Source: Paracoccus spongiarum (GTDB taxonomy: Bacteria > Pseudomonadota > Alphaproteobacteria > Rhodobacterales > Rhodobacteraceae). From it: a stretch of DNA of 64,000 nucleotides. The number at the start of each line of letters is the position of its first letter. Within the stretch, counting starts at the first letter, position 1. A model generated the notes under the pieces. That model was given only the letters and a program-made list of their open reading frames with translations. It did no database searches and was not told the DNA's origin. The position numbers were made by a program, and so were the translations under genes. Location of the stretch: positions 1 through 64,000 of the forward strand of contig NZ_JAVAMQ010000018.1 in NCBI RefSeq assembly GCF_030732095.1. Direction: 5' to 3'. This document shows, piece after piece, positions 18,887 through 27,214 of the stretch.

Positions 18887-20527
18887 TTACGGGACCTCGA
18901 TCTTGCCGACCAGCGGCACATCGTCCTGCGAACCGATAGTGTGACGCTCGATCATGCGGTGGACGACGGGATCGCCTTCCCCGCGATGCAGGGCGCGCAG
19001 TTCGACCGTCACCTCGGCATCGGATTTGGTGCGGCGCAGATTGTGCCGCACATATTCGTCCCAGGTCGCGATGTGATAGCTTTCGGACCAGGATTCGGGA
19101 TGTTCCAGATCGCGCAGCAGGGCCCAGTTCCGCGCCCCGTCGCGGCGCCGGATGTTGCGGCGCAGCTTCATCAGCCGCAGGAATTCCGGCACGTCCTGCT
19201 GGGCGATACGGTAATCGACCATCACCATGATCGGCCCCGACCGGCCGCGCAGGTCCAGACGCAGCGCCGGTTCGCGAAACCGGTTCACCGGATCCAGGTC
19301 CAGAGTCCCGAATTCGGGCGCCTTGAACCACACCCCCACCACCGCGCCCAGCGCCAGCACCGCGCCGGCCGAGACCAGCGCCACCGGCAGCCCATGCGCG
19401 CCCGCCATCGCCCCCCAGGCCCAGGAACCCGCCGCCATGCCGCCGAAAGTCGCGGTCTGATACATCGCCAGCGCCCGGGCCACGACCCATCGCGGGGTGG
19501 ACAGTTGCACCGTCACGTTGAACAGTGACAGCGCCATCACCCAGGACGCGCCGGCGGGCAGCATGGCCAGCCCCTGCACCCAGACGCTGTCGGCCAGCCC
19601 CAGCACCACGACCGCGGCGGCGAAGCCTCCGAAGGCCAGCCGCACCACATTCTCGTTGTCATGCCGCGCGCGGATGCGGGGGTTCAGGATCGCGCCGATG
19701 ATCGCACCAAGGCCGAAGCAGCCCAGCAGCCCCCCGAACAGCATCGACCCGCCCTCGGGATGGCTTTTCGCCACCAGCGGCAGCAGCGACAGCACCGAGA
19801 TCGCCGCAAAGCCGAACAGCGCCCCGCGCAGGATGACCCGCATCAGGTTGGGCGACAGGGCGACATAGCGCAGCCCCGCCCCCATGGCCGGCAGGAAAGC
19901 CTCGGGCGAGGTGGTGCGGGGGGCCATCTGCGGCCGCCAGCGCAGCAGCGTCGCCAGCAGCGGCAGATAGCTGACCGCGTTCACCATGAAGGCCGCGGCG
20001 GCCCCGAAGGCCGCGACGATCAGGCCCCCCGCCGCCGGGCCGACGCTGCGCATCAGGTTGAAGCCGACCGAATTCATCGTGACCGCCGCGGGCAGGTCCT
20101 CGCGCGGCACCAGGTCCCCCATACTGGCCTGCCAGGGCGGGTTGTAAAGCGCCTGCCCGGCCCCGATCAGGAAGGTCAGCGCCAGCAGCAGCCACGGGCT
20201 GAGCCATCCCTGCCACGCGGCCAGCGCCAGGCCCGCCGAGGCGGTCGCCATGAAGGCCAGTGCCGCCAGCAACAGCGTCTTGCGATCGAAGATGTCGGCC
20301 AACGCCCCCGATGCGATCGCCAGCAGCATGATCGGCAGGGTATTCGAGGCCTGCACCAGCGCGATCAGCGTCGCGCTGTCGGTCAGTTGCGTCATCAGCC
20401 ATGCCGCGCCGACAGCCTGCACCAGTCCCCCGAAATTCGAGACCAGCGTCGCGCTCCACAACATGCGGAAATCGCGATGGCGAAACGGCGCGAAGGCCGT
20501 GCGGCGGTGCGGGGCGGGGGCTTTCAC
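18887..20527 (-). CDS. MFS transporter (MFS_3/enterobactin-exporter-like) with C-terminal antibiotic-monooxygenase-like domain
   Basis: A 546-aa membrane protein. Residues about 15-405 form a 12-span MFS core of the MFS_3 type (AFAPFRHRDFRMLWSATLVS, IFDRKTLLLAALAFM), related to EntS and putative drug or siderophore exporters. A soluble C-terminal part of about 125 residues (from VMVDYRIAQQDVPEFLRLM) looks like an antibiotic-biosynthesis-monooxygenase/ABM-type ferredoxin-like fold; this two-domain architecture is known but not functionally assigned. The start is GTG 20527; SD support is weak. Export is the likely direction, cargo unknown. No siderophore genes are nearby. Confidence 0.87.
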   Translation of the reverse strand: MKAPAPHRRTAFAPFRHRDFRMLWSATLVSNFGGLVQAVGAAWLMTQLTDSATLIALVQASNTLPIMLLAIASGALADIFDRKTLLLAALAFMATASAGLALAAWQGWLSPWLLLALTFLIGAGQALYNPPWQASMGDLVPREDLPAAVTMNSVGFNLMRSVGPAAGGLIVAAFGAAAAFMVNAVSYLPLLATLLRWRPQMAPRTTSPEAFLPAMGAGLRYVALSPNLMRVILRGALFGFAAISVLSLLPLVAKSHPEGGSMLFGGLLGCFGLGAIIGAILNPRIRARHDNENVVRLAFGGFAAAVVVLGLADSVWVQGLAMLPAGASWVMALSLFNVTVQLSTPRWVVARALAMYQTATFGGMAAGSWAWGAMAGAHGLPVALVSAGAVLALGAVVGVWFKAPEFGTLDLDPVNRFREPALRLDLRGRSGPIMVMVDYRIAQQDVPEFLRLMKLRRNIRRRDGARNWALLRDLEHPESWSESYHIATWDEYVRHNLRRTKSDAEVTVELRALHRGEGDPVVHRMIERHTIGSQDDVPLVGKIEVP

Positions 20528-20630
20528 ATCCGGGGCCTTGCTGGCATCGCGGGCATGTTAGGGCGTGGCGCGGGTCACCGCAATCGCGGCCCGCCCGCGC
20601 GGCACCGCCTTTGCGGCCGGACCCCGCAGG

Positions 20631-20882
20631 TCACGCCCGGCTGACAAGCCGCAGGATGACCAGCAGCACGACCGCGCCGAGGGTGGCGTAGACGATCGAG
20701 CCGATCAGCGATCCCTCGGTGCCGATGCCGAGGCCGATGGCCGGAAACAGGAAGGACGCGATCACCGCGCCGAGGATGCCGACGACGATGTTGACCACAA
20801 GGCCCTGCCCGTGCCCCTTCACGACCAGACCCGCCAGCCAGCCGGCAATCGCCCCGATGATGAGTGCGACGACAAGTTCCAT
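20631..20882 (-). CDS. GlsB/YeaQ/YmgE family stress-response membrane protein
   Basis: An 83-aa protein made of three hydrophobic spans with the family pattern IGAIAGWLAGLVVKGHGQGL, GLVVNIVVGILGAVIASFL and a final VYATLGAVVLLVILRLV. The family is also called transglycosylase-associated protein, but the biochemical role is unknown. Members are often induced by envelope or general stress. ATG 20882 has AGAGGAA about 9 bases upstream; the longer frame upstream is not family-like. A GGAAC-N17-GGTT sequence 37 bases before the start suggests control by the alphaproteobacterial general stress sigma factor EcfG. Confidence 0.92.
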   Translation of the reverse strand: MELVVALIIGAIAGWLAGLVVKGHGQGLVVNIVVGILGAVIASFLFPAIGLGIGTEGSLIGSIVYATLGAVVLLVILRLVSRA

Positions 20883-20918
20883 GGGTTCAATTCCTCTGCT
20901 GCGATCCGATGTCCACGA

Positions 20919-20944
20919 AACCGGAAAACACGGCAAGTTGTTCC
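20919..20944 (-). promoter_or_regulatory. candidate EcfG (general stress sigma factor) promoter of the glsB-like gene
   Basis: On the minus strand GGAAC (20944-20940) and GGTT (20922-20919) are separated by 17 bases. The alphaproteobacterial EcfG consensus is GGAAC-N16/17-CGTT, so the match is exact in the -35 and one base off in the -10. The -10 ends 36 bases before the start codon of a stress-type gene, a sensible distance. Confidence 0.5.
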
Positions 20945-21163
20945 CTCACCGCGAAATCTTGATCGCGGTGCCGCACATGGGCCACAACCCCGCGACTGCA
21001 TGCGTCGGGACCGACCCTTGGGGTTGACGAGCGCCGGATGTGGCAGGCTGATGAAACTCTGCTCGAATCATGCGCGGCGCCTCGGTCTCGCGTGAGTTAT
21101 GACCTTGAATGCTGCCCCGGATGCCTCCTTGCCGATGCATCCCGCCACGAAGGAACACGCAAG

Positions 21164-21973
21164 ATGCGCCTCGTCTCCCTGTTTGCTGTGCTTGGCCTTG
21201 GACTGGCCGCCTGCGGGCCGGCCCCGCAGACCGTCAACCTCGCCTCGCCCTCGGTTCCCGCCGTCTATCAGGCCCGCACGGATACCGGCCCGAACGGAGC
21301 CCCGATCAACATTCCTGCCATCCGCGCCGCCTATCTGACCGAACGCAACCAGCGCCAGCGGGTCGCCTATAACGGCCCCGAGGCCCCGGGCACCATCGTC
21401 GTCGATCCCTATGCCCGCGTGCTTTACGACGTGATGGAAAACGGCGAGGCGATGCGCTTTGGCGTGGCGGTCGGCCGCGCCGGCAAGGGCTTCAGCGGCG
21501 ACGCGGTCATCAGCCTGAAGAAGCAATGGCCCAGCTGGACGCCGACCCAGAACATGATCCGCACCGAACCCGATCTCTACGGCCAGTTCGCCGGCGGGCT
21601 GTCGGGCGGAGTCGACAACCCGCTGGGGTCGCGCGCCCTGTATCTCTACCGCAATGGCCGCGACACCTATTACCGCATCCATGGCACGATGGACCCCTCG
21701 TCGATCGGCAAGGCCACGTCGGCCGGCTGCATCCGGCTGTTCAACCAGGACGTCATGGACCTGTTCGACAAGACCGAGCTTGGCACCCGCGTGAAGGTCC
21801 GCAGCCAGGCCGAGAGCGTGCGGCTGGAAGGTCCGATGATCGAGACCCCGGAAGGCTATGTCGTGCCGGCCTCCGAGGCGGGCGCGCTGGCGCCCCAGGC
21901 TGCGGCCGCCACGCTTGTGGCCGCCGAGCCGGGCTTCGTCTCGCCGGTCGAAAGCGCCGTTCCCTCGCGTTGA
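21164..21973 (+). CDS. L,D-transpeptidase, YkuD domain lipoprotein
   Basis: A 269-aa lipoprotein with signal MRLVSLFAVLGLGLAACG; the lipobox LAAC puts the acylated Cys at 17. The YkuD domain (about 75-225) carries YYRIHGTMDPSS and the catalytic TSAGCIRLFNQDVMD, with the HXXXXXSXGCXR-type arrangement intact. These enzymes make 3-3 peptidoglycan cross-links or attach proteins to the wall. The C-terminal 40 residues are Ala-rich and probably flexible. ATG 21164 follows AAGGAA by 7 bases. It is monocistronic, with a long upstream region (281 bases from the divergent stress gene) and a terminator at 22018. Confidence 0.93.
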   Translation: MRLVSLFAVLGLGLAACGPAPQTVNLASPSVPAVYQARTDTGPNGAPINIPAIRAAYLTERNQRQRVAYNGPEAPGTIVVDPYARVLYDVMENGEAMRFGVAVGRAGKGFSGDAVISLKKQWPSWTPTQNMIRTEPDLYGQFAGGLSGGVDNPLGSRALYLYRNGRDTYYRIHGTMDPSSIGKATSAGCIRLFNQDVMDLFDKTELGTRVKVRSQAESVRLEGPMIETPEGYVVPASEAGALAPQAAAATLVAAEPGFVSPVESAVPSR

Positions 21974-22017
21974 AGGCGCCTGCCCGCCGGCTTGCCGTCA
22001 GCCCTGACCACCCGCAG

Positions 22018-22045
22018 GCCCCCGATCGTCGATCGGGGGCTTTGC
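22018..22045 (+). terminator. Rho-independent-type terminator after the L,D-transpeptidase gene
   Basis: GCCCCCGATC and GATCGGGGGC form a perfect 10-bp stem with a 3-base loop (22018-22040), followed by TTTGCAATT. It lies 45 bases after the stop. The T run is short but the stem is very stable. Confidence 0.72.
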
Positions 22046-22115
22046 AATTGCAAATCGGCCGTTTCTCACGCAATCTGCGCGGCGATCGGGTGCAAGCCAC
22101 CAGCAAGAGGGCAGG

Positions 22116-22934
22116 ATGCCGAACTATCTCAAGCGCGAACAGGACCTTCTGTCCGAAGCCCAATTGACGCTGGCCCGCGCAAGCCGCAATCCCGCTCTGG
22201 CCGCGCAGGACGATGCCGGGCTGTCGCGTCTGATCGCCGAACTGGACGCCGCGCATGCGGCGGCCGCGACCGCCTTGGCCGAGGACGGCTTGTCGCCCCA
22301 GGCACTGCTGGCCGCCGCGCTGCGACGCGCCCATGCCGAACGCCGCAAGCGCAAGCTGCCGGCCTCTGCGGCGTTGACCGGGGAAAAGCCGTTCAAGCCG
22401 GGCAGCCCGGCCCCTGCAAAGACCGCGGCTGCCAAGACCACCTCCACGAAGCCGGCCAAGCGCGTCGCGGCCGCCAGCCGGCGCACGCCGCCGGACCGGA
22501 AATCCGCCGAGGCGCGCAAGCCCGATCTGCGCACCGGCCTTCGGCGCGTGAAGAAGGCGCCCGGAAAGCCCGCGCCAGTGTCGACCTCCGCCGCACCCGA
22601 GGCGGTCGCCCCCGCGCCGGTCCAGCCTGTCCCGCATCTCTCGGGGACCGAGGAGGCGCCGAACACTGCACCCGCCGACAAGGAGGCGCGGAAGGCCGCG
22701 CGGAAAGCCGTCAAGGAGGACCTGCGCGCCAGCGAGAAGGCCGCGCGCAAGGCGGCCCGCAAGGCGCTGAAGGATGCCGAACGCGCCCTGCGCAAGAGCG
22801 GGGCGAAGGCGGGCGAGGCCGGCGGCAAGAAGAAGGCCAAGGCCGGCAAGGACAAGCCCGCGAAGGACAAGGACACGAAGGCGAAATCCGGCAAGGCCAA
22901 GGGCAAGGCGAAGGCCAAGGCGAAGAAGGCCTGA
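22116..22934 (+). CDS. Lys/Ala-rich histone-H1-like protein of unknown function
   Basis: A 272-aa protein not assigned to a named family. Residues 1-75 form an Ala/Leu-rich helical region starting MPNYLKREQDLLSEAQLTLA. From about 85 on it is low complexity: Ala-Lys-Pro-rich repeats, a long helical stretch KAARKAVKEDLRASEKAARK near 190-230, and a tail of alternating Lys, Ala, Gly and Asp ending KGKAKAKAKKA. The tail resembles histone H1 and bacterial H1-like or AlgP-type proteins that bind DNA or other polyanions. The codon pattern is normal for the genome. It sits between a terminator and a lytic transglycosylase gene 51 bases downstream. DNA binding is inference. Confidence 0.65.
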   Translation: MPNYLKREQDLLSEAQLTLARASRNPALAAQDDAGLSRLIAELDAAHAAAATALAEDGLSPQALLAAALRRAHAERRKRKLPASAALTGEKPFKPGSPAPAKTAAAKTTSTKPAKRVAAASRRTPPDRKSAEARKPDLRTGLRRVKKAPGKPAPVSTSAAPEAVAPAPVQPVPHLSGTEEAPNTAPADKEARKAARKAVKEDLRASEKAARKAARKALKDAERALRKSGAKAGEAGGKKKAKAGKDKPAKDKDTKAKSGKAKGKAKAKAKKA

Positions 22935-22973
22935 CCGGCGGGGCCCGTTTCCCGCACCCGATCGAGCGTGACG

Positions 22974-22980
22974 AAAGGAG
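22974..22980 (+). promoter_or_regulatory. ribosome-binding site that sets the start of the SLT transglycosylase gene
   Basis: AAAGGAG is 5 bases before GTG 22986 and lies inside the longer frame that begins at GTG 22968. It therefore supports the internal start, which also begins exactly at a signal peptide. Confidence 0.7.
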
Positions 22981-22985
22981 CAGAT

Positions 22986-23909
22986 GTGCAACGCCTTCTT
23001 GCGATGGCCGCGCTGATCGCGACAATGCTGGCGCAGCCCGCGATGTCGCGCCCCGCCGTCGATGCGCATCTGGGTCGCCCGCCGCCCGCTCGAAGCGAGG
23101 CCCTGCGCTGTACCGATGACGGGCGTGACTGCATCGGGCTTGGGTCCTATGTCGCCGATGTCTGCAAGCTGATCGAGCGCAATGCCGGCGAGCGCGGGCT
23201 TGACCCGAATTTCGTGGCGAGGCTGCTGTGGAAGGAAAGCCGCTTCGAGCCGGGTGCGATCAGCCCGGCTGGCGCGCAGGGGATCGCGCAATTCATGCCC
23301 GGCACGGCCGACCTCTACGATCTGGACGACCCGTTCAACCCGGCGCTCGCGATCCACAAATCGGCCTGGTATCTCGCCCATCTGCGCGACATGTTCGGCA
23401 ATATCGGCATGGCCGCGATCGCCTATAACGGCGGCGAGAACCGCGCCGCGCGCTTTCTTGCCGGGCAAGGCGGGCTGCCCTACGAGACACTGGATTATGT
23501 CGAGGCGATCACCGGATTCAACGCCTATCGCTGGCGCGACAACCCGCCTGGCCTCGACGATCTCAGGATCTCTCTGAAGCCGGACACTGAATTCCGTCCG
23601 GCCTGCGAGGAGATGGCAGGCAATCGCAGCCTGCGCGAGTTCATCGCCCAGCAGCGCGTCTACCCCTGGGGCGTCATCGTCGCCAGCCACCCCAGCCAGT
23701 CGGTTGCGGCCCAGCAGGTGGCGCGGCTGAACCGCACCCTGCGGCCGGTCCTTGGCGGCAAGCGCGTCGGATATGTCCGCAAGAAGCTGACCGGGATGCC
23801 GCGCGCCGTCTATACCGCGCAGGTCGGCTATGACAGCAAGTCCGAGGCGACCGCCTTCTGCCTCAAGCTGAAACGCGTGGGCGGCCGCTGCATCGTCCTG
23901 AAGAACTGA
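22986..23909 (+). CDS. lytic transglycosylase (SLT domain) with C-terminal SPOR domain
   Basis: A 307-aa exported protein. The signal peptide MQRLLAMAALIATMLAQPAM is followed by an SLT domain (about 55-170) with catalytic Glu in LLWKESRFEPGAISPAGAQG and the motifs GIAQFMPGTA and AAIAYNGGENR. The C-terminal 80 residues (VIVASHPSQSVAAQQVARL to CLKLKRVGGRCIVL) match a SPOR domain, which targets enzymes to denuded glycan at the septum. It likely cleaves peptidoglycan during division. A start at GTG 22986 is chosen over GTG 22968 because of AAAGGAG and the signal peptide. A strong terminator lies about 75 bases downstream. Confidence 0.9.
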   Translation: MQRLLAMAALIATMLAQPAMSRPAVDAHLGRPPPARSEALRCTDDGRDCIGLGSYVADVCKLIERNAGERGLDPNFVARLLWKESRFEPGAISPAGAQGIAQFMPGTADLYDLDDPFNPALAIHKSAWYLAHLRDMFGNIGMAAIAYNGGENRAARFLAGQGGLPYETLDYVEAITGFNAYRWRDNPPGLDDLRISLKPDTEFRPACEEMAGNRSLREFIAQQRVYPWGVIVASHPSQSVAAQQVARLNRTLRPVLGGKRVGYVRKKLTGMPRAVYTAQVGYDSKSEATAFCLKLKRVGGRCIVLKN

Positions 23910-24160
23910 TCCTGTCCACCCGACAGAGTGCCGCACGCGCCGGAACGAAGCGCCGCCGCACCGGCGGCGCGACCCGAAAGGCGCAACGGCGCCGGGACGC
24001 AAGGCCCGGCGCCGTTTCCGTGGGATCACCCTGCAGGGCCGCGCGCAGGATTGCGTCCCGCGATGGCGCCGCGGCCGGCGATTGGAAGGGGCGGCGGCCC
24101 AGGCGTCAGGCGGCGCAGCAGACGAATGGCGGTGACCAGCCCCCGCCGCAGGGCGTCACG
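23910..24160. other. intergenic region with two GC-rich hairpins
   Basis: These 251 bases separate the transglycosylase gene (plus) from the end of the RND pump gene (minus). Besides the terminator at 23985-24018 there is a hairpin GCGCCGCC-gcacc-GGCGGCGC at 23950-23970. The rest (24020-24160) is GC-rich without a supported gene. Confidence 0.5.
23985..24018 (+). terminator. strong terminator after the SLT-SPOR gene
   Basis: AACGGCGCCGGG (23985-23996) pairs perfectly with CCCGGCGCCGTT (24005-24016) across an 8-base loop, followed by a short T run. It could also stop minus-strand transcription from the RND operon. Confidence 0.72.
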
Positions 24161-27100
24161 CTATGCCGCGAGGTGGTCTTCCGGCGGCCTCACGCGGAAC
24201 ACCGCGCAGTAAAGGGCGGGCACGAAGACCAGCGTCACCAGCGTTCCCGCGATGATGCCGCCCATCATCGCGAAAGCCATCGGCCCCCAGAACACCTGGC
24301 GCGAGATCGGGATCAGCGCCAGCGACGCCGCCGCCGCGGTCAGCAGGATCGGCCGTGCCCGGCTGTCGGACGCCTCGAACACCGCGTCCCAGGCCGCCAT
24401 TCCCTTGGCCAGCAGCACCTGGATCTCGTGGACGAGGATCACCGAGTTCCGGATCAGGATGCCGACCAGTGCAAGAATCCCGAGGATCGCCACGAAGCCC
24501 ATCGGAACGCCGAACGGCACCAGCACCGCAACGACGCCGATCAACCCTAGCGGTGCAGCCGCAAAGACGATCAGCGACAGGCGGAAGCCCTGCATCTGTG
24601 CCATCACCAGCACGGCCATGACCAGCAGCATCACAGGAACGACCGCCGCGATCGGCGCCTGGCTGTCCTGCGAGCTTTCGACGCTGCCGCCGACCTCGAT
24701 GGCCACCGATGGCGGCAGGCCTGCCGCATAATCGGCCACGTCCGCAGCCAGGGCCGCAACCAGCGTGGCGGGCTGGTCGGCACTGGCGATCGCCGCCTTG
24801 ACCGTTACCGTCGGCAGGCCGTCGCGCTGCATGATCATCGGCTGCTCGGTCGTGTAGTCCAGCCCGACCAGCACCGAGAGCGGGATCGTCGGCCCGGTCG
24901 CGGTCGGCAATTGCAGGTTGCGGATCGATTCCAGCGACTGGCGGTCCTCGGCTTCCCCACGCGCCAGCACGTCGATCAGGTAGATGTCGTCGCGCAGCTG
25001 TGTCACCACGCGCCCGGTGAACAGCGCCGACAGCGACTCGGCGATGCCCTGGCTGGTGACGCCCAGCTGCCGCATCTGGTCCTGGTCGACCTCAAGGCGC
25101 ATCACCCGCGCCGGCTCGTTCCAGTCCAGCGCGATGTCGCGCAGCCGCGGCTCCCCGGCCAGCACGGTGGCCAGCCCGCGGGCGGCGTCGCGGGCCGCGT
25201 CGGCATCGGGCGCGGTGACCCGATACTGCACGGGCTTGCCGACCGGCGGCCCGATCTCGAGGTTCTTCACATAAATGTCGACACCGGCGAACTCGCGCGC
25301 CGCAAGCGCATTCAGCCGCGCCTTCAGACGGTCACGCGCGGCCAGATCGGGCGTCTGGATGACGATCTGGCCCATCTGCGGGCCCGGCGTCGGCACGTCC
25401 ATCGACAGCACGAAGCGCGGTGCGCCCCGCCCGACATAGGACGACCAGAACAGCACGTCGGGATCGTCTGCCAGCGTCTCCTCAAGCCGGTCCATGTCCG
25501 CGCGGGTGCGCGCGATCGAGGCGTTCTGGCGCTCGGCGATGTCGACGAGCACCTCGGTCCGGTCCGAGGTCGGGAAGAACTGCTGCTCGACGAAGCGCAT
25601 CCCCCAGACCGAGACGGCAAAGATCGCCAGCGTGATCGCGATGGTCGTCCAGCGGAACCGCATTGCCGCACGCAAAAGCCGGTGGAACCGGCGCCGCAGC
25701 CAGCCCGGCTGCGCATCGTGCCGCGCCATCGAGGTGCTGAGAAGGCTCACCCCCAGAAGCGGCGCGAACAGCACCGCCACCACCCAGGATATCAGCAGCG
25801 ACACCGCGATCACCACGAACAGCGAGAAGGTGAACTCGCCCGCGGCCGAACTGTTCAGCCCGATCGGGATGAAGCCCGCCACCGTCACCAGCGTGCCGGT
25901 CAGCATCGGAAAGGCGATCGAGGTCCAGGCATAGCTGGCCGCCGAGGTCAGCGACTCTCCCAGTTCCAGCCGCGAGATCATCGTCTCGATGGCAATCATC
26001 GCGTCGTCGACCAGCAGCCCCAGCGCAATGATCAGCGCACCCAGCGAGATGCGCTGCAGGGTGATCCCCCATAGGTCCAGGATGACGAAGGTGATGGCCA
26101 GCACCAGGGGGATCGTCAGCGTCACCACGAAGCCGGCGCGAAAGCCGAGGCTGATGAAGCTGACCACCAGCACGATGATCACCGCCTCGGCCAGCGCGGT
26201 GACGAAATGGCCCACCGCATCCTCGACGACCTGCGGCTGATCGGCGATCTTGGCCATCTCGATGCCGATGGGCAGATCGGCCTCGACACGCGCCATCAAC
26301 GCATCCAGTTCCACCCCGAAATCAAGGATGTTCTCGCCCTCGCGCATGCCCACCTGCAGCCCGATGGCCGGCTGGCCGCGATAGCGGAACAGCGATTGCG
26401 GCGGGTCCTCGTAGCCGCGGCTGATCGTGGCGACGTCGCTGAGATTGAAGAAACGTTCGCCCACCCGCAGGTTGACCGCAGCGATGGCCGAGGCGTCGTC
26501 GAACTGCCCGCCGATGCGGACCAGCACGCGTTCGGGCCCGGCTTCGATCACCCCCGAGGGCGCGATGGCGTTCTGCATCGCCAGTGTCGCAAGGACGCGC
26601 TGCTGGTCAAGGCCGAGCGCTGCCAGCCGCGCGGCCGAGAATTCCAGATGGATCTGTTCGCGCTGCTCGCCCAGCAACTCGGCCTTGCCGGCCGCATCCA
26701 GCGCCGAGACCTGCCGCCGGATGGCGTCGACGCGGTCGCGCAGCTCGCGCGGCGAGAAGCCGTCGGCGGTGAAGGCATAGATGTTGCCGTAGACATCGCC
26801 GAAATCGTCGTCGAACTGGAAGCCCGCGAATTCCTGCGGAAAGTCGGGGCGGATATCGGACATCATCTGACGCACGCGCTTCCAGATCTCTGGGACTGCG
26901 GGGCCGCGCGTGGTCGGCAGCAGTTCGACATAGACGACCGCCTGCCCGGGCGTCGTGACGGAGCGGGTGAAATACAGCTCGTCCAGTTCCTCAAGCTTGG
27001 TCTCGATGCGCGTGGTGACCTGCTTCAGCGTCTCGTCGATGCTTGCGCCGGGCAGGCTGGCGCCGATCACCATGACCTTGATGGTGAAGTTCGGGTCTTC

Positions 27101-27214
27101 CTCGCGGCCGAGGTTCAGATAGCTGATCGTTCCGGCGATCATCGAGACGACCAGCAGGAACCACACGAAGCTGCGGTGATTCAGTGCCCAGTCGGACAGG
27201 TTGAAGCGGCTCAC
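24161..27214 (-). CDS. RND efflux transporter permease subunit (AcrB/MdtB-like)
   Basis: A 1017-aa inner-membrane proton-driven efflux pump. It begins SRFNLSDWALNHRSFVWFLL, the first span, followed by a large periplasmic domain (GREEDPNFTIKVMVIGASLP), five spans around residues 335-500, a second periplasmic domain and the final spans. VDDAMIAIETMI in TM4 contains the Asp expected for proton relay, although the second Asp of the DD pair aligns with the first D of VDDA. Start is GTG 27214, overlapping the stop of the second adaptor gene (GTGA). Two adaptor genes precede it; an outer-membrane TolC-type partner is not in the window. Substrates are unknown; multidrug or solvent export is typical of the family. 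Confidence 0.93.
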   Translation of the reverse strand: MSRFNLSDWALNHRSFVWFLLVVSMIAGTISYLNLGREEDPNFTIKVMVIGASLPGASIDETLKQVTTRIETKLEELDELYFTRSVTTPGQAVVYVELLPTTRGPAVPEIWKRVRQMMSDIRPDFPQEFAGFQFDDDFGDVYGNIYAFTADGFSPRELRDRVDAIRRQVSALDAAGKAELLGEQREQIHLEFSAARLAALGLDQQRVLATLAMQNAIAPSGVIEAGPERVLVRIGGQFDDASAIAAVNLRVGERFFNLSDVATISRGYEDPPQSLFRYRGQPAIGLQVGMREGENILDFGVELDALMARVEADLPIGIEMAKIADQPQVVEDAVGHFVTALAEAVIIVLVVSFISLGFRAGFVVTLTIPLVLAITFVILDLWGITLQRISLGALIIALGLLVDDAMIAIETMISRLELGESLTSAASYAWTSIAFPMLTGTLVTVAGFIPIGLNSSAAGEFTFSLFVVIAVSLLISWVVAVLFAPLLGVSLLSTSMARHDAQPGWLRRRFHRLLRAAMRFRWTTIAITLAIFAVSVWGMRFVEQQFFPTSDRTEVLVDIAERQNASIARTRADMDRLEETLADDPDVLFWSSYVGRGAPRFVLSMDVPTPGPQMGQIVIQTPDLAARDRLKARLNALAAREFAGVDIYVKNLEIGPPVGKPVQYRVTAPDADAARDAARGLATVLAGEPRLRDIALDWNEPARVMRLEVDQDQMRQLGVTSQGIAESLSALFTGRVVTQLRDDIYLIDVLARGEAEDRQSLESIRNLQLPTATGPTIPLSVLVGLDYTTEQPMIMQRDGLPTVTVKAAIASADQPATLVAALAADVADYAAGLPPSVAIEVGGSVESSQDSQAPIAAVVPVMLLVMAVLVMAQMQGFRLSLIVFAAAPLGLIGVVAVLVPFGVPMGFVAILGILALVGILIRNSVILVHEIQVLLAKGMAAWDAVFEASDSRARPILLTAAAASLALIPISRQVFWGPMAFAMMGGIIAGTLVTLVFVPALYCAVFRVRPPEDHLAA

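Noticed and set aside
23940..24020. Sequence GGGACGCAAGGCC after a GNRA-like CCGAAAGG, recalling part of a cyclic-di-GMP-I riboswitch
   Set aside because: The bases fall in the loop and arm of a terminator stem, the paired helices of the riboswitch are missing, and no plus-strand gene follows it.
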